Positions 49,692 to 60,540 of a stretch of 64,000 nt of DNA are shown here, in pieces. This DNA is from Antedon bifida (lineage: Eukaryota; Echinodermata; Crinoidea; Comatulida; Antedonidae): the NCBI GenBank assembly GCA_963402885.1, contig OY727102.1, forward strand, positions 9,300,001 through 9,364,000. Reading direction: 5' to 3'. Position numbers and translations under genes: made by a program. The notes under the pieces are model-generated. The model saw nothing but the letters and a program-made list of their open reading frames with translations, was not told where the DNA came from and did no database searches. The first letter of the stretch is position 1; the number at the start of each line of letters is the position of its first letter.

Positions 49692-51385
49692 ATGTACGAA
49701 TGCATCGAATGTCAACTACCCGTTCTACAATATCAAGAAGGTCTTTTTTGTGAGGAGTGTGCAGGATGGCAGCATCGAGCATGTAATTCAGGAGTGACGC
49801 GTGCAGAGTATGAGCGAGGTGTGAGAGATGGATTCATCGACTGGACGTGTAACCAATGTGTGGCAGGATCAGAAGACGACGACGAACAACCAGACCAGCT
49901 GGAAGTATATGCCGCCGACTTGGGAAACTTCGAAGAACCAGTGGTACGTCGAGAGCCGGAGATGGAAGATCCTTATCCGCAACTAAACTCGCCGATAAAT
50001 GAGGATCAAGAGAGAGAGGAGGTAACATACACTGTACTCGAAGGAACGTCTGCCTGTGGGAAAGTAAGTCAATAACTTTTTAAATTATAATTTAACAATT
50101 ACATAAATGTTTCATACAAAGTTAACACCATGCTTTTTTTGTTTTACAGGACACATTAATGGACAGTCTTGGTTTCCAGTACACCCAAAAGATTGATAAA
50201 CGACGAGCAAACACTACCTGGCGATGTTCACTCAGAACCCGTGCCGTAACCTGTAAAGCCACTGTCATCGAGAAAAATGGTGTATATTCTCGTGGAATAA
50301 ATCATCACATTTGCGGTATGGTACCAGGTACGTCAAAGTTTTTAAAACACCTTCGGCTCATTGACAAAAATTTACAAATGTTTTTATGCAATACAATGTA
50401 TGTATTTTTTTTATAGGACGTGGAAAAGTAGCTTAGTTAGTTAGTCAAGCGGCCCTTCTACCAACTCTTCAGCGTGCATAGTTTTATTCGCTCTGGTACC
50501 TCAACGAAGCAAGTTCCGCTGATGTTTGTAGTGATGTCCGGAAAACGAAGCGACGACTACACGGCTGTTCTCCGATCCATCATTGGTATGTTGCCTGCCG
50601 TCAACGTGGTACGGATTGTAACAGATTATGAAGCATCAATTTGGAAGTCAGTACGTGATGTCTTTCCAGACGTTGAAGTATGTGGATGCCTATTTCACTT
50701 TACACAGGTAAGCGTGTAGTCCACTCAATCATGCTTAGTTATCATTTTAATGTTCTGTATTTGTCTTTAATTGTTAAATTTGTTTTGTTCTTTCAGGCAG
50801 TCTTCAGGAAAGTCCAGGAATATGGATTGCAGCGGGCCTACATGCGTGACGTTGGTACCCGGACCTTCATCCGACAATTGATGACTTTGCCTGAGATGGT
50901 TGAGTATATGCGCTCGTACTGGATAGACGGCGACGTCTTCAACCCAATTGACTGGGTCGTATTCCGGCAAGAAACACGCACCAACAACGACTTGGAAGGC
51001 TATCACAATCGTCTAAACACAAGAGCCAAACGATGTAAGAATTAAAAGCTTTTAACTTTGTTCACAATGTTTAATAAACAAAAGTGTGTATGTATTAATA
51101 TATGTTGTACAATCGTGGAATTAACTTTATTATAATTATTGTTTTTCAGCCAACCTGCACTTCTATCTTCTTTGCAAGCTACTTTTCGAAGAAAGCCAAA
51201 CAGTGTCCATCCAGGCCGAACTTGTTTTCCGAGAAGACATCATCCGAACTCAGTCAAGACATACAGTAATCGCCAACGAACGCCTCAACACTTTCTGGGA
51301 TGAATATTCACGCGGTGTACGATCAGCCAAGTCCCTCTTACTTGCAGCAAGCTGTGTGATCAGTCGTAATGCTCGTGCAAATTAA
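49692..51385 (+). pseudogene. PHD-FLYWCH-MULE transposase gene, five exons, internal deletion
   Basis: Exons are 49692-50063, 50150-50327, 50417-50707, 50797-51034 and 51150-51385 (stop TAA), all with GT..AG. Exon 1 encodes a PHD-type finger (Cys4, Cys7, Cys20, Cys23, His28, Cys31, Cys53, Cys56) and an acidic tail. Exon 2 encodes a FLYWCH-like finger (TWRC, TCKATV, NHH). Exons 3-5 encode the MULE domain: VKRPFYQLFSVHSFIRSG, KQVPLMFVVMSGKRSDDY, VTDYEASIW (second catalytic Asp), CLFHFTQ, NNDLEGYHNRLN (catalytic Glu). Exon 3 opens GRGKVA then hits TAG at 50434, and the MULE frame restarts at 50444 in another phase. The segment with the first catalytic Asp (DGTF-type motif) is missing, so the copy cannot make active transposase. 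Its coding sequence is more GC-rich than the surroundings. Confidence 0.8.
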
Positions 51386-51925
51386 TCAGTTGTATAATTA
51401 TTGAAATAATTTAATTAATTGTATCTATCTATATTGTATTTCATGTGATTTTTAATGATATTTTTAAATTAATGATGCATAAATGTACTTAAGTTTATTT
51501 TTTAGTTGAATAAATTAATTTAATATTTACGTGAAATTGTGAACATCATAGCCCCGGTCTACAGTACTTAGTTTGTTTTAAATTAGATATATAAATAGTA
51601 ATCCATATGAATGATACATTTATTTTTTGTTTCTTACAATTGAATTTTGTGTTAATAAATGTGTAACAGTTGTTAGAAAACAAATGCTGATGTGCTCTAT
51701 TTTCTTATCTTATTATTTATCATCTGGTTCAAATTTGAAAAAAATTTAAGACATAAAGTAATGGTTACACTATTCATTCATACATCCATTTCTGTAAGAG
51801 AACATAAATAAATTTACGTTATTATCTGGTTCAACTTAACTATATTGCTTAAATATATGTTTAACATAACACACCCACATTATACACAATGACGCTTTGG
51901 CGTTTCATACAAATGCATTGTTATC
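51386..51925 (+). other. 3' flank of the MULE gene and inner right terminal repeat
   Basis: Contains AATAAA signals (51509 and 51653) and, at 51890-51920, the inner part of the right inverted repeat. Confidence 0.5.
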
Positions 51926-52299
51926 TTCTTCTTCTTTCGGAATACTGCTTAACGATCCTTAAGGATCAAAACAAGCAGGGTTTGTGCACATGCTATTGCA
52001 TGCATGATATTTAGTCTCTGATTAATTGCACAGTGGCTGTGTGTGACGACAGTGGCTGTGTTTGTGTGGACTAGTACACCGGGGTAACCCCCTACTCGTC
52101 TCGAAAGATGTACTAGGTTCTTTAAAGTGCACATGAGCTATGTGTACACTGGACCTACGGTTTATAGTCCTTATCCGAGAAGACTCGTTCTACCACCAGA
52201 ACCATGGAGTGAGTGAGCCTCGAACCCTTGCCGATGTTATGGCTACGTAATCACGGTTCCACTGTCTTAACCGCTCGGCCACTCACTCACTTGTTATGG
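51926..52299 (-). mobile_element. tRNA-derived SINE splitting the right inverted repeat of the MULE element
   Basis: On the minus strand GAGTGGCCGAGCGGTTAAGA (A box, Ser/Leu tRNA-like) and GGGTTCGAGGCTCACTC (B box) head a body with GTGCACTTTAAAGAACCTAG, related to the body of the 5S-headed SINE at 6950-7030. It lies exactly between the outer (52300-52332) and inner (51890-51920) parts of the element's right end, so it inserted after the MULE element arrived. Confidence 0.8.
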
Positions 52300-52332
52300 A
52301 TTGGCGGCCGCTTTCGCTCGCGGCCGCTTTGG

Positions 52333-52998
52333 TCATAATCCGAAGAAAATGTATATCCCGTTAGAGCATGCATCCCGCTCCATACAAAATCGCCACCGAT
52401 TTCAAACGCGACCGATTTCAGACGCGACCGATTTCATTGCAAACCGGGTTAGGAGGCCTAGCTAGCCTACTATATAGCTAGGCCAGGCCTAGATGCCTAA
52501 CCCCACCACCACCGTCCTAGCTACTCTACATCTCTAGCTAGCTAGCTATTAGGGTGCTAACCTTCAATTCAAACTAATATCACTTACCTAGACTTATAAT
52601 CATGACTATTCTGACCATTTATAGTAACTGATTTCACATTTGTACTTGCTCCATGACCCATGTTGTTGAACAAAAGTATTTAGACGTCAAACATGTTTAT
52701 CACAAATTCAATTATCGAAACATGGCAGGCAGACGTGACACACACACACACACGTACACACACGTACACCACACACACACAACACAACTTAATGTTAACT
52801 GCACTCGCATTGGCGGATTGTACTTAGTTTCTATAGCAACAAAGTAGGAGACACAATATTATAGAGGGGGCTATGCAATTTTGATGATTTTCTTTTCGAA
52901 TTTTACTACAAATTCGTATCGACCGATCTGTTTGTGGCGCGCCCCATCCATTTGGCCATGGATTAAGGAATAGAAGGATATGCATCAGTTGGGATCAA
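52333..52998. other. Spacer with a CA microsatellite
   Basis: A (CA)n/CGTACA tract lies at 52738-52790. GGCCTAG-rich sequence lies at 52450-52500. No gene seen. Confidence 0.6.
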
Positions 52999-53680
52999 GG
53001 GCGGATTGCTATAAGCGGTCTATAAACGGTCTTAGCGCTTAGCCGGCTATAATTCGTGACGTAGCAAGTAGTCTTATTATAGACCATTGCTATACCGCGG
53101 TCTAACCTGTAAAGGGTCTTTCACACCTGTTCCGGTCCGGCGCTGGAAAATCCAATCGAACGCCAATGTTTCGTTTTCACGATTAGCGCATAGCCGCGTG
53201 AAAACGAAACCGTATTGATGTTCGATTCGCCGGACCGGAACCGTGCCGGAACCGTGCCGGAACAGGTGTGAAAGACCCTTAAAGCGGTCTTTTAAATTAA
53301 AGCCTACTCGAAGGAGTCTTAACAGTCTGAAACCTCTCTTTTTGTTGCTTTTACGTATTATTTATCGTCAAAGACAACCAATTGAACGAGTTTTAAGTGA
53401 TAAATCAAATAATGGTGATTTATATAGGCCTAGAATAGATTTTCTTGCGTAGAAATGTACGTACTGTTATGATTGCGAATTGAACAAGCGTGACGAACAT
53501 TACCTTATTTGGTATTCTACGCGCAAAGTACGCCCTCAATTTGTTACTTTACGCGGTCTTATCTAAGACTGTTTTATAGCAATGGTCTAACAGGCTTTAG
53601 TAAGACCGTCTATATGATAAAGCCGGCTTTAATCGGGGAGTTAAGACCATCAGTTAAGACTGTTTTATAGCAATCCGCCC
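52999..53680. mobile_element. Harbinger-like MITE with GGGCGGATTGCTAT ends
   Basis: Left GGGCGGATTGCTATAA and right TTATAGCAATCCGCCC, flanked by CAA (52996-52998, 53681-53683), a 3-bp duplication as in PIF/Harbinger. Subterminal AAGACNG repeats. A related fragment is at 41635-41735. Hosts a nested MITE at 53113-53279. Confidence 0.7.
53113..53279. mobile_element. Nested 167-bp hairpin MITE, TAA target
   Basis: AGGGTCTTTCACACCTGTTC and its complement GAACAGGTGTGAAAGACCCT form the ends. TAA flanks both sides (53110-53112, 53280-53282). The interior also pairs (CCGGTCCGGCG/CGCCGGACCGG), so the strand folds almost fully. Confidence 0.8.
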
Positions 53681-53845
53681 CAAAGCTTCTTTTATGACTA
53701 GACTGATTAAAGCTTCTTATGACTAGACTCAAAGAACTTATAACATAAGAATCTCCTGTTCGTTCGATGCCCATTCAAACACAGTATCGGAAGTTATACA
53801 TAGAAGGATAGGAAACGCGGACGTGCTTTCATGGACGCGTAAAGC

Positions 53846-55592
53846 CAGTGGCCGTATTTACCAATCAGACTTAAGTGAGATATTTCCCTTAAATCCTAAG
53901 AATTTCCCTTAAATCAAGAAAATATTAAGTGTTTCACTTAAGGGTAAGGTTAAGGGAAACCCTTATCTTGGTCTATTTTCCCCTTAACTTTTAAGGGACC
54001 TCAGAGGTCCCTTTAAAGTTCTCTTAACTCGTACCTTGGTTTTGTTGACGATTCTGCAAGTGCGAGTGCTAAGTTAACCAGCCTAGGATTCATAATATTC
54101 CTCAATACAGACAGCCTAACTACACGGCCTAACTACACAGAAGTTGGTTTGTAAGTAGCATCAGATATATTTTCTTGATCCTCACCATACAAATCAGTCT
54201 ATGCCTAGGCCGCGCCTATATTCATTTATTTGTTGTTGTTTTAACTGTCATTATTTTCGTGGAAGATGGCTGTTCATTTATTTGTATATAGAAAATAGCC
54301 CCATAGGCTAGGTAGAGATGCTAGGCCCCCTGTTGGTCTACCCAGTAACCAGCCTAGGACTCATATCCACACAGATTACAATTATATTTCCCTAACAACA
54401 ACTACATTTTGGCCTTTAAAAGTATTTATAGGATCGACTACAAACAGTCATAATATTAAACTAAATTTTACCTGTTTGCATTATGTCTTTTTTGTACGAC
54501 GTAATGTTACCCATAGCCTGAGACACACGATTTTCCCTTTTTTTTTGACATTTTGCTGGTCCCTGTCAGCAGTTGGATTTGTTTGTTTGACGGCAGCTGT
54601 AATCTCTTGCCAGGCTTGTGTTTTTTGCTTGTATGTAATCTTGCTATCAAAAGCAGCTCTTAAAATACTTTTTTCGTTTTCCGTATTCGGATACTAACAC
54701 CTCCTTTTCTTCGTTTTTCCCAATAGGTTTTCTTTTTATTGCTGCCATTTTTATTGCCAGCAAAAGTTTTTATTGAATATGCAAATGAGGTTTGAATGAG
54801 GGAAAGTGATTGGATATTGGACACATTTTGTCTCCTGTTTGACTGGACAATGGAAAACTCATGAATATTTATAAATATTTTTCCCTTAAAGATGTATTGT
54901 CCCTTTGTCAAATTCCAAAAAAATAAAAAATAAAAGATTTCGAAAAAAAGTGGGTCATTTTGAAGTATCATAATAGTTATTAACTTTCACCAAAAATTAG
55001 TTGAAAAAAAATCATTTAACTGAAATACAGACGTTTTTTGGTTTAAAAAATAACTTTGACTTCCAGTCAAAGTTTTCGATCAAAACATATCTCATAATGC
55101 AACGCGCTTATTTGGCTACTCTGTATGCATAATCATAAAACTTCCTTGCGATCTGTGTGAAAACACCTTCTCAACCGTGACGAGTTGTAAACAATCCTAA
55201 TTAGCATCATGCATAATGTATAATCATGGTTTGAAATCTTTGTTTACTTTCGCTCGCGACGATTTTCCAGACGAAACGTAATCAAATTAATTTAGCTGTT
55301 AATTACGTAAAATTGTTGTTTTTGGCTCGAATTTTCGACTTAAAGTGAATAACTTTAATATTACTTTGATATGGCCAATTTAAATTTAGAATATTCTGAC
55401 CTTCATTTTTTTGTGTTTCAAGGGACAATACATCTTTAAGTGTTTCACTTAAAAGTAAGGGTTTCCCTTAGGTAAGTGAATCCCTTAACTCATTTGTGAA
55501 TACCCCTTAAGTGTTTCCCTTTGTTAAGGGAATTCTTAAATTTTAAGGGTATGTATTTCCCTTAGCCTAAGTGAGATTGGTGAATACGACTG
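53846..55592. mobile_element. hAT-like element hosting a TTAA element
   Basis: Left CAGTGGCCGTATTTACCAAT mirrors right ATTGGTGAATACGACTG. Both sides contain many CTTAAGTG, TTTCCCTTA and TAAGGGAAA subrepeats. No matching 8-bp flanks found. A full-length family A TTAA element is inserted at 54890-55435. No transposase. Confidence 0.6.
54890..55435. mobile_element. TTAA-flanked MITE, family A, copy 5 (full length)
   Basis: 546 bp between TTAA at 54886-54889 and 55436-55439, inverse orientation to 35928-36474 and nearly identical to it. It sits inside the CAGTGGCCG element, so it is the younger of the two. Confidence 0.85.
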
Positions 55593-56174
55593 GTTTCCAT
55601 AAAATCGCTACACCGTTTCCATTGAAATCGCTACACGCGCAGTTGTCGCCGACGCGCATCGGGGAGATAAAATAGCCCTGTGAAGTTTATAATTGTATAT
55701 AATATAATATCTTTTTCGGTTATTTTATAATTCATAAATTAGTGTTCCATGACCTTCTCATCAAAATTAATGTCTCTCATTGCTGCTGCTATGTCAACAT
55801 AATGTCAATGACGGCGAAATGTCCCCAATAATGGGGATAGCTATGCAAACAAGTAAGTAAGTAAATATTTTTTATAGTATATTTACATGTAGCACATCTT
55901 AAATTTTATACAATTAAGTAAATACAATTTTTTTAAAAGAGCAAAACAAATTGCATAGATTTACAATGATAATAATAATGTCTTCTTTCATACTCCTGTG
56001 TCTTGATTTGTTTTATGTCTCATGGGTATAATGCTTATGTTTTCGTGCGTTAATCTTATAGGTACGTTCCGTTACGGTTTTTTTTTATTTTGTCTTTTGA
56101 GTTTTCAAGGACCTGTTGTAGAACTTTACAGCATAGAAAAGCCGCATCCTTACATACAGTGCTAGCAGAGAATC

Positions 56175-56780
56175 TTAGATCTTTGATTCACAGAGATTAA
56201 AACTCCTACCATGTCCAAGCAGAGTTGATTTGATTCCGGTAATTATCTTTTCCCTTATGTCACTAACATGCAAGTACTTATTAAAAAACCTGATAAAGAT
56301 GTTTTCGCACAAGTTTAGGTTGTCTACAAGATTATCGGTGGTTACAGCCAACCCTCCGAAATTAGACATCGTAACATCGTACGCCTTGTAACTAATTAGC
56401 AGCTGTGATGGGTCTTCTACATATTGTGTGTCTTTCTTGAGTGCACTTGTGCAGGTTTGGCAGTTCGGATGTTTGGCTAAGACCGTCTTACTAACATAGC
56501 CAGCAATGTACATCAATGTGTTCTGTAGAGCCTGATCTTTGATACTGATCTCAAGGCAAATGTCTTCAAACGGAAAGTCGGCAGGCATTGCACGTGATGG
56601 TGTGTTCGATTGTGGTTGTTTTGAATGAATGGGCAAATCGAACAGTTGATCTTGATCTAGTTGGCAATTTGTTTGATTTCCTAATGGTATCATTAATTTG
56701 TTGCACACCATTTCTGTACGTACTTCCAAACAGGGTATTAGTAGAAGTCATAAAAGTTAACATTGTCCCACCAACAACTC
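56175..56780 (-). pseudogene. P-element/THAP9-like transposase C-terminal remnant
   Basis: The minus-strand frame (56729 down to 56175) reads KDQALQNTLMYIAGYVSKTV, HPNCQTCTSALKKDTQY, SYKAYDVTMSNFGGLAV and LCENIFIRFFNKYLH. The IAGYV plus Cys-x2-Cys pattern recalls the C-terminal region of P-type (THAP9-like) transposases. An overlapping frame (56763-56566) reads MLTFMTSTNTLFGS, which looks like the preceding part of the same protein displaced by a frameshift. The N-terminal THAP domain and catalytic core are absent. The family call rests on motif memory only. Confidence 0.45.
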
Positions 56781-56889
56781 AGTTACATAGGGTACGGCAG
56801 AGTATCCTTTTGCACGAAAGCACTCGTTTTGACATACGTTCTGGTGATTTCAACTATACCTATACAGTATATAAGAAGCCAATTTATTA

Positions 56890-58420
56890 GAAAATAATTG
56901 CATGCAATATACCAGATTTAAGGATTTGGAGGATTACATGACATAAGTGAGGCACGGTAAACATTTTCTTTCTTTGCAAAATATATTGATAAATGTCATC
57001 CATGTCTGACGACTCCTCGAAAATGCAATGATGGATTGCCATTATGTACGTTGGTCTTCAGTTTGATGATATACTCTATGTTTTCCAATTAATATTTTTA
57101 TTCCCATGACTTTGGACGTCCTGACATCCGAGCTCGCTCGATTGTTCACCATGCAAAAATATCTTTTCTATGCCAACGTATAATAGCGTTTTTCTTTAAA
57201 CCTATTATTTTAATACCACAGAATACTGGAATTTATTTTCATCGACGTAACATACCCCAATTATCATATCATAACTCAAAAGCACTGATTTTGAGTTTAG
57301 TCAGTGTTTAGGCCTATAATGTAACATGCAATTTGAAAGAATAGTGCTTTTACTAAACGAACTTGCTTTAGTTATTCCTCTATAACTTTAATTCCGCAAA
57401 ATATCTATTTCACTGCCCCCTATGAGTATAACACACCCCAAAATCCGCATCCGCTGAATTTTGGATGTATATAACGATGTCACTTAAGTGCCTCGAAGGG
57501 CCATCGCTACCACTAAACATTGCCAGGAGAATAAGAACCGGGAAATGTTATATTTGATGTGATGCTGACAACTTATATGAAGCAAAATATGGGAATAATG
57601 TGGCCAATCTGATACAGATAGTTATGAAGTATCATATAATAATGTAAGCAAACCATGGAATGATGATTGAACAAAGAAGAAGACGATGATAATTTAGTCA
57701 TTATTCGACATTTTAAATGATTTATCTTGGAGGAGGACGGCCATTTTAGGGTAATCTGTGACAGTTATAATACAATGTATCCCGTAGGGTCAGATCTAAT
57801 ACCGTGTGTTTTCACATAATTACCATATATCTATATATACGGTAATTATTATAATTTCTTATTGCTCAATGTGTAACTGTTAAGAAAAAGAATTAGCCGT
57901 TGTCTTTGATCTTGTATGGGACCGCAATTGGAAATTTGAGACATTGCTATCAATGGTATTTTCGTATATCCTAAAGCCATGGGTAATACTGTAGTTACAA
58001 TGCAAAAGGACTAGCCATGTGGCTTTTTGAATCGCACGATTAAATCATTATCATTTGGGCTACTGTCTGGGGCAACTTACAGGATAAAGTTGCTGTCAAT
58101 GGTATTGTTTGTGCATCACAATGTGTAACAGTTACAATGCAAAAGGAATTAGTCGTGTGGCTCTTGACATGACATAAATAACACCATTTGCTGTTTTAAC
58201 ATTCTATACACATATGCGGACAATGTCCAACAACTTTTATCCGTGTGGCTTTTCACATGATTAAATCCACTTTTTACCCCTCCTATTTGGTTTCCCCAGG
58301 TAAAATGTACAGGATATGACCCGGCAGCAATATTGATTATTGAATCTTAGCCATATATCTACATAATCAGCCCATCAAACCTTTTGTGGCTTTTCACATG
58401 AATAAATTCTCTGGGCTCCC
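56890..58420. repeat. Non-coding; degenerate tandem repeats from about 57780
   Basis: From 57870 on, AATGTGTAAC, GTTACAATGCAAAAGGA, TGGCTTTT(C/G)ACATGA-like words and GCTNTCAATGGTATT recur every 150-200 bp, a decayed tandem array. 56890-57780 shows no gene. Confidence 0.5.
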
Positions 58421-58423
58421 GGT

Positions 58424-58830
58424 CTAAAAAAGGGTGCAAAGTTTATATGGACATCTGAACATCAAGAAGCCGTAAATAAAATTAAATGTTTATTAGTGAA
58501 GCCACCAATTTTAATGGCCCCACAGCCGAATGGTAGGTTCTCTTTATATTCAGATACGTCACGAATTGCTACTGGTTCTTATCTGACACAAGAAATTATT
58601 GGTAAAGAACGTCTGGTTGCTTATTATTCCAACCGACTGCCACCTGCAGCAGTCAATTACTCTGTTAGTGAATTAGAACTTTTTGGTCTTCTTATAATAT
58701 CACAGGTTTTAAAAATACCCTTTTGATAGAGAATTTGATGCTTATGTTGATCACTCTTCTTTGATTCATATTGTGAAATCTAAGTCTATCCCAGCAACAA
58801 ATAGATTAAGTAGGTTGCATGCTTGAGATG
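58424..58830 (+). pseudogene. Gypsy RNase H fragment
   Basis: Reads KKGAKFIWTSEHQEAVNKI, KPPILMAPQPNGRFSLYSDT (connection region and first RNase H Asp), ERLVAYYSNRLPPAAVNYSV (sequence with the ELELFGLL Glu), then after a frameshift near 58725 YVDHSSLIHIVKSKSIPATN. It begins abruptly, so the polymerase domain is deleted. Confidence 0.8.
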
Positions 58831-58878
58831 CATATCCTATCCAAGGACGTCCAGTTACACGTGCGTACGCTAAGGCAC

Positions 58879-60540
58879 AAGGGTTGGCATTTATCAATAT
58901 TTGCTTATATTTTTGCTTAAGCTGAAATATTTAAGAAGTGCTTAATAAGCAAATAACTTAAGCTTATTTATCAAACCGTCTTAGCAGAAAAATTGTCTTA
59001 GATAAAATTTTACTTTGCACATGCGCAAAATTAAACTCTAGAAGGCAGCAAATTATGTCTTAAGACGAAAAATTCTTGCTTACGCATGCGTATTAGCTTT
59101 TTTCTCTTAGCGATGGCGGCGCTATAACATTTTATCTCCGTATTTTCACTCCCAACAAGAGAGGGCGCATTCTGGCTACTATTGTTTTTATTACTTGAAA
59201 TAGAGAAAGAAAAAGTCGGAAATACATACGAAAATCATTCGCTCTAAACTTAAATCAAATCAACATTTATTTATTTTTATCAATGACAGCGACCCTTGGC
59301 AGCCGATACAGTTTTCTAAAAGTTAGTCAAATGGGCGCTACTGCAGTTTCGCACCACACTGTTATATCTTCGATTTCTCACCTAATTTTTTTTCTCACAC
59401 CCACATCATACAATTTTAGGCCATTATGTGTCATGTTCCCATGATTTAGCCACCGTTATATTACCTTTATCACAATAATAATGCCTTTCAAAACAGCTCC
59501 TTTTCCTCGAATACTTCAATCGAACTGTGGCCATTTTAGAATCAGAAAATTGCCAGAATTCAGTGTATGTTTTATTTTCTGTTTTTATTTTTAAACTGTA
59601 GAGAGTGGTTTTTATAAACAACCAGCTGTACATATCAAAACGGCGACGATATGAGTCCGTACATATAACATTTCATTTTTTTAAAAACAATTCACAGTTT
59701 TTTAAAAATCATAAACCATATTTCAATATTTAAAACACAGCATGGATTAATCCATGATCATAGCAAATATTGCTATCTCTCTGTATTAAAAAATAGAAAA
59801 TGATTTGTTTTTGTTTTAGTGAATGTATTGATTAGTCACCGAGATAATTTTATTTGATAGGACCTATTAATATGAATAATAATAATACTAATAATGAAAT
59901 ATTAATTTAACCTCTATTTCGCCAGCTGAAAACATTTCTTGCTTTCAAAACTAAATAGGCCTATATATGTGTAATCGGATTTTATAACACTGCCCTCTAT
60001 AGTTTTTACATTTTTTGGGGAAAATGAAGCATACATTCTGGCAATTAAGTGATAAATATAAGATGGCGAACATTTCGCAGTGTGTTGACAGCGAGTTCAG
60101 TATCGTTTAAAATGTTTTGAAAAGTATTGTTATGAAAAAAAAATTACTTCGTAAGTGGTCGAATCGTATAAACATTTTACATAATAGTATGTTGTGAGTG
60201 TGAAAGAGGAAAGTTTAGGTGAGAAATCAAAGATATAAGGGTGTGGTGCGAAACTGCAGTAGCGCCGTACAGCGGAAAACGCACTAGCGTAGCCTTTCCG
60301 AATGTTCAATGTTCCGGGCTAGCGCGCTCGCGTTGTCAAAAAAGAATGTTTCTGTTGCAGAAATGAGATAAGACGAAATTTTTCATCTTAAGGCAGGGTG
60401 TTGTTCGTCTTAGATTTAAAACAAAATTAAGCAATTTTTTTTGCTTAGATATATTGATAAATCTGACTAATCAAAATCAAGGATTTAAGGCAAAGTTAAG
60501 ACGATTTTTTTGCTAAGCAAGTTTGATAAATCCGGCCCCT
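58879..60540. mobile_element. Element inserted in the Gypsy pol linker
   Basis: AGGGTTGGCATTTATCAA at the left and TTTGATAAATCCGGCCCCT at the right are imperfect inverted ends. TTGCTTA and GTCTTAG repeats mirror inside. Gypsy protein resumes immediately after (VTRAYAKAQ before, EIPPTLQVNDVQQQ after). No clear duplication. A smaller inverted element is nested at 59334-60266. Confidence 0.65.
59334..60266. mobile_element. Nested inverted-repeat element, third layer
   Basis: GGCGCTACTGCAGTTTCGCA and complement TGCGAAACTGCAGTAGCGCC, with TTATATCTT/AAGATATAA and GATTTCTCACC/GGTGAGAAATC just inside. About 930 bp, no coding frame. Confidence 0.7.

Larger units (their letters stand above)
47188..52332 (+). 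mobile_element. 5.1-kb Mutator-type element with 33-bp GC-rich inverted ends
   Basis: Perfect 33-bp terminal inverted repeats (47188-47220 and 52300-52332) start CCAAAGCGGCCGCGAGCGAA. The inverted similarity resumes inside (ATGAAACGCCAA at 47228; complement TTGGCGTTTCAT at 51897), interrupted on the right by a SINE. Between them is a MULE transposase gene. No matching target duplication is visible in the flanks. The left half also holds two minisatellites and an inserted segment with 17-bp flanking repeats. I infer a once-autonomous Mutator-like element carrying its own spliced transposase gene. Confidence 0.7.

Noticed and set aside
52140..52290. Genuine Ser/Leu tRNA gene
   Set aside because: A and B boxes are present but the acceptor ends do not pair and a SINE body follows.
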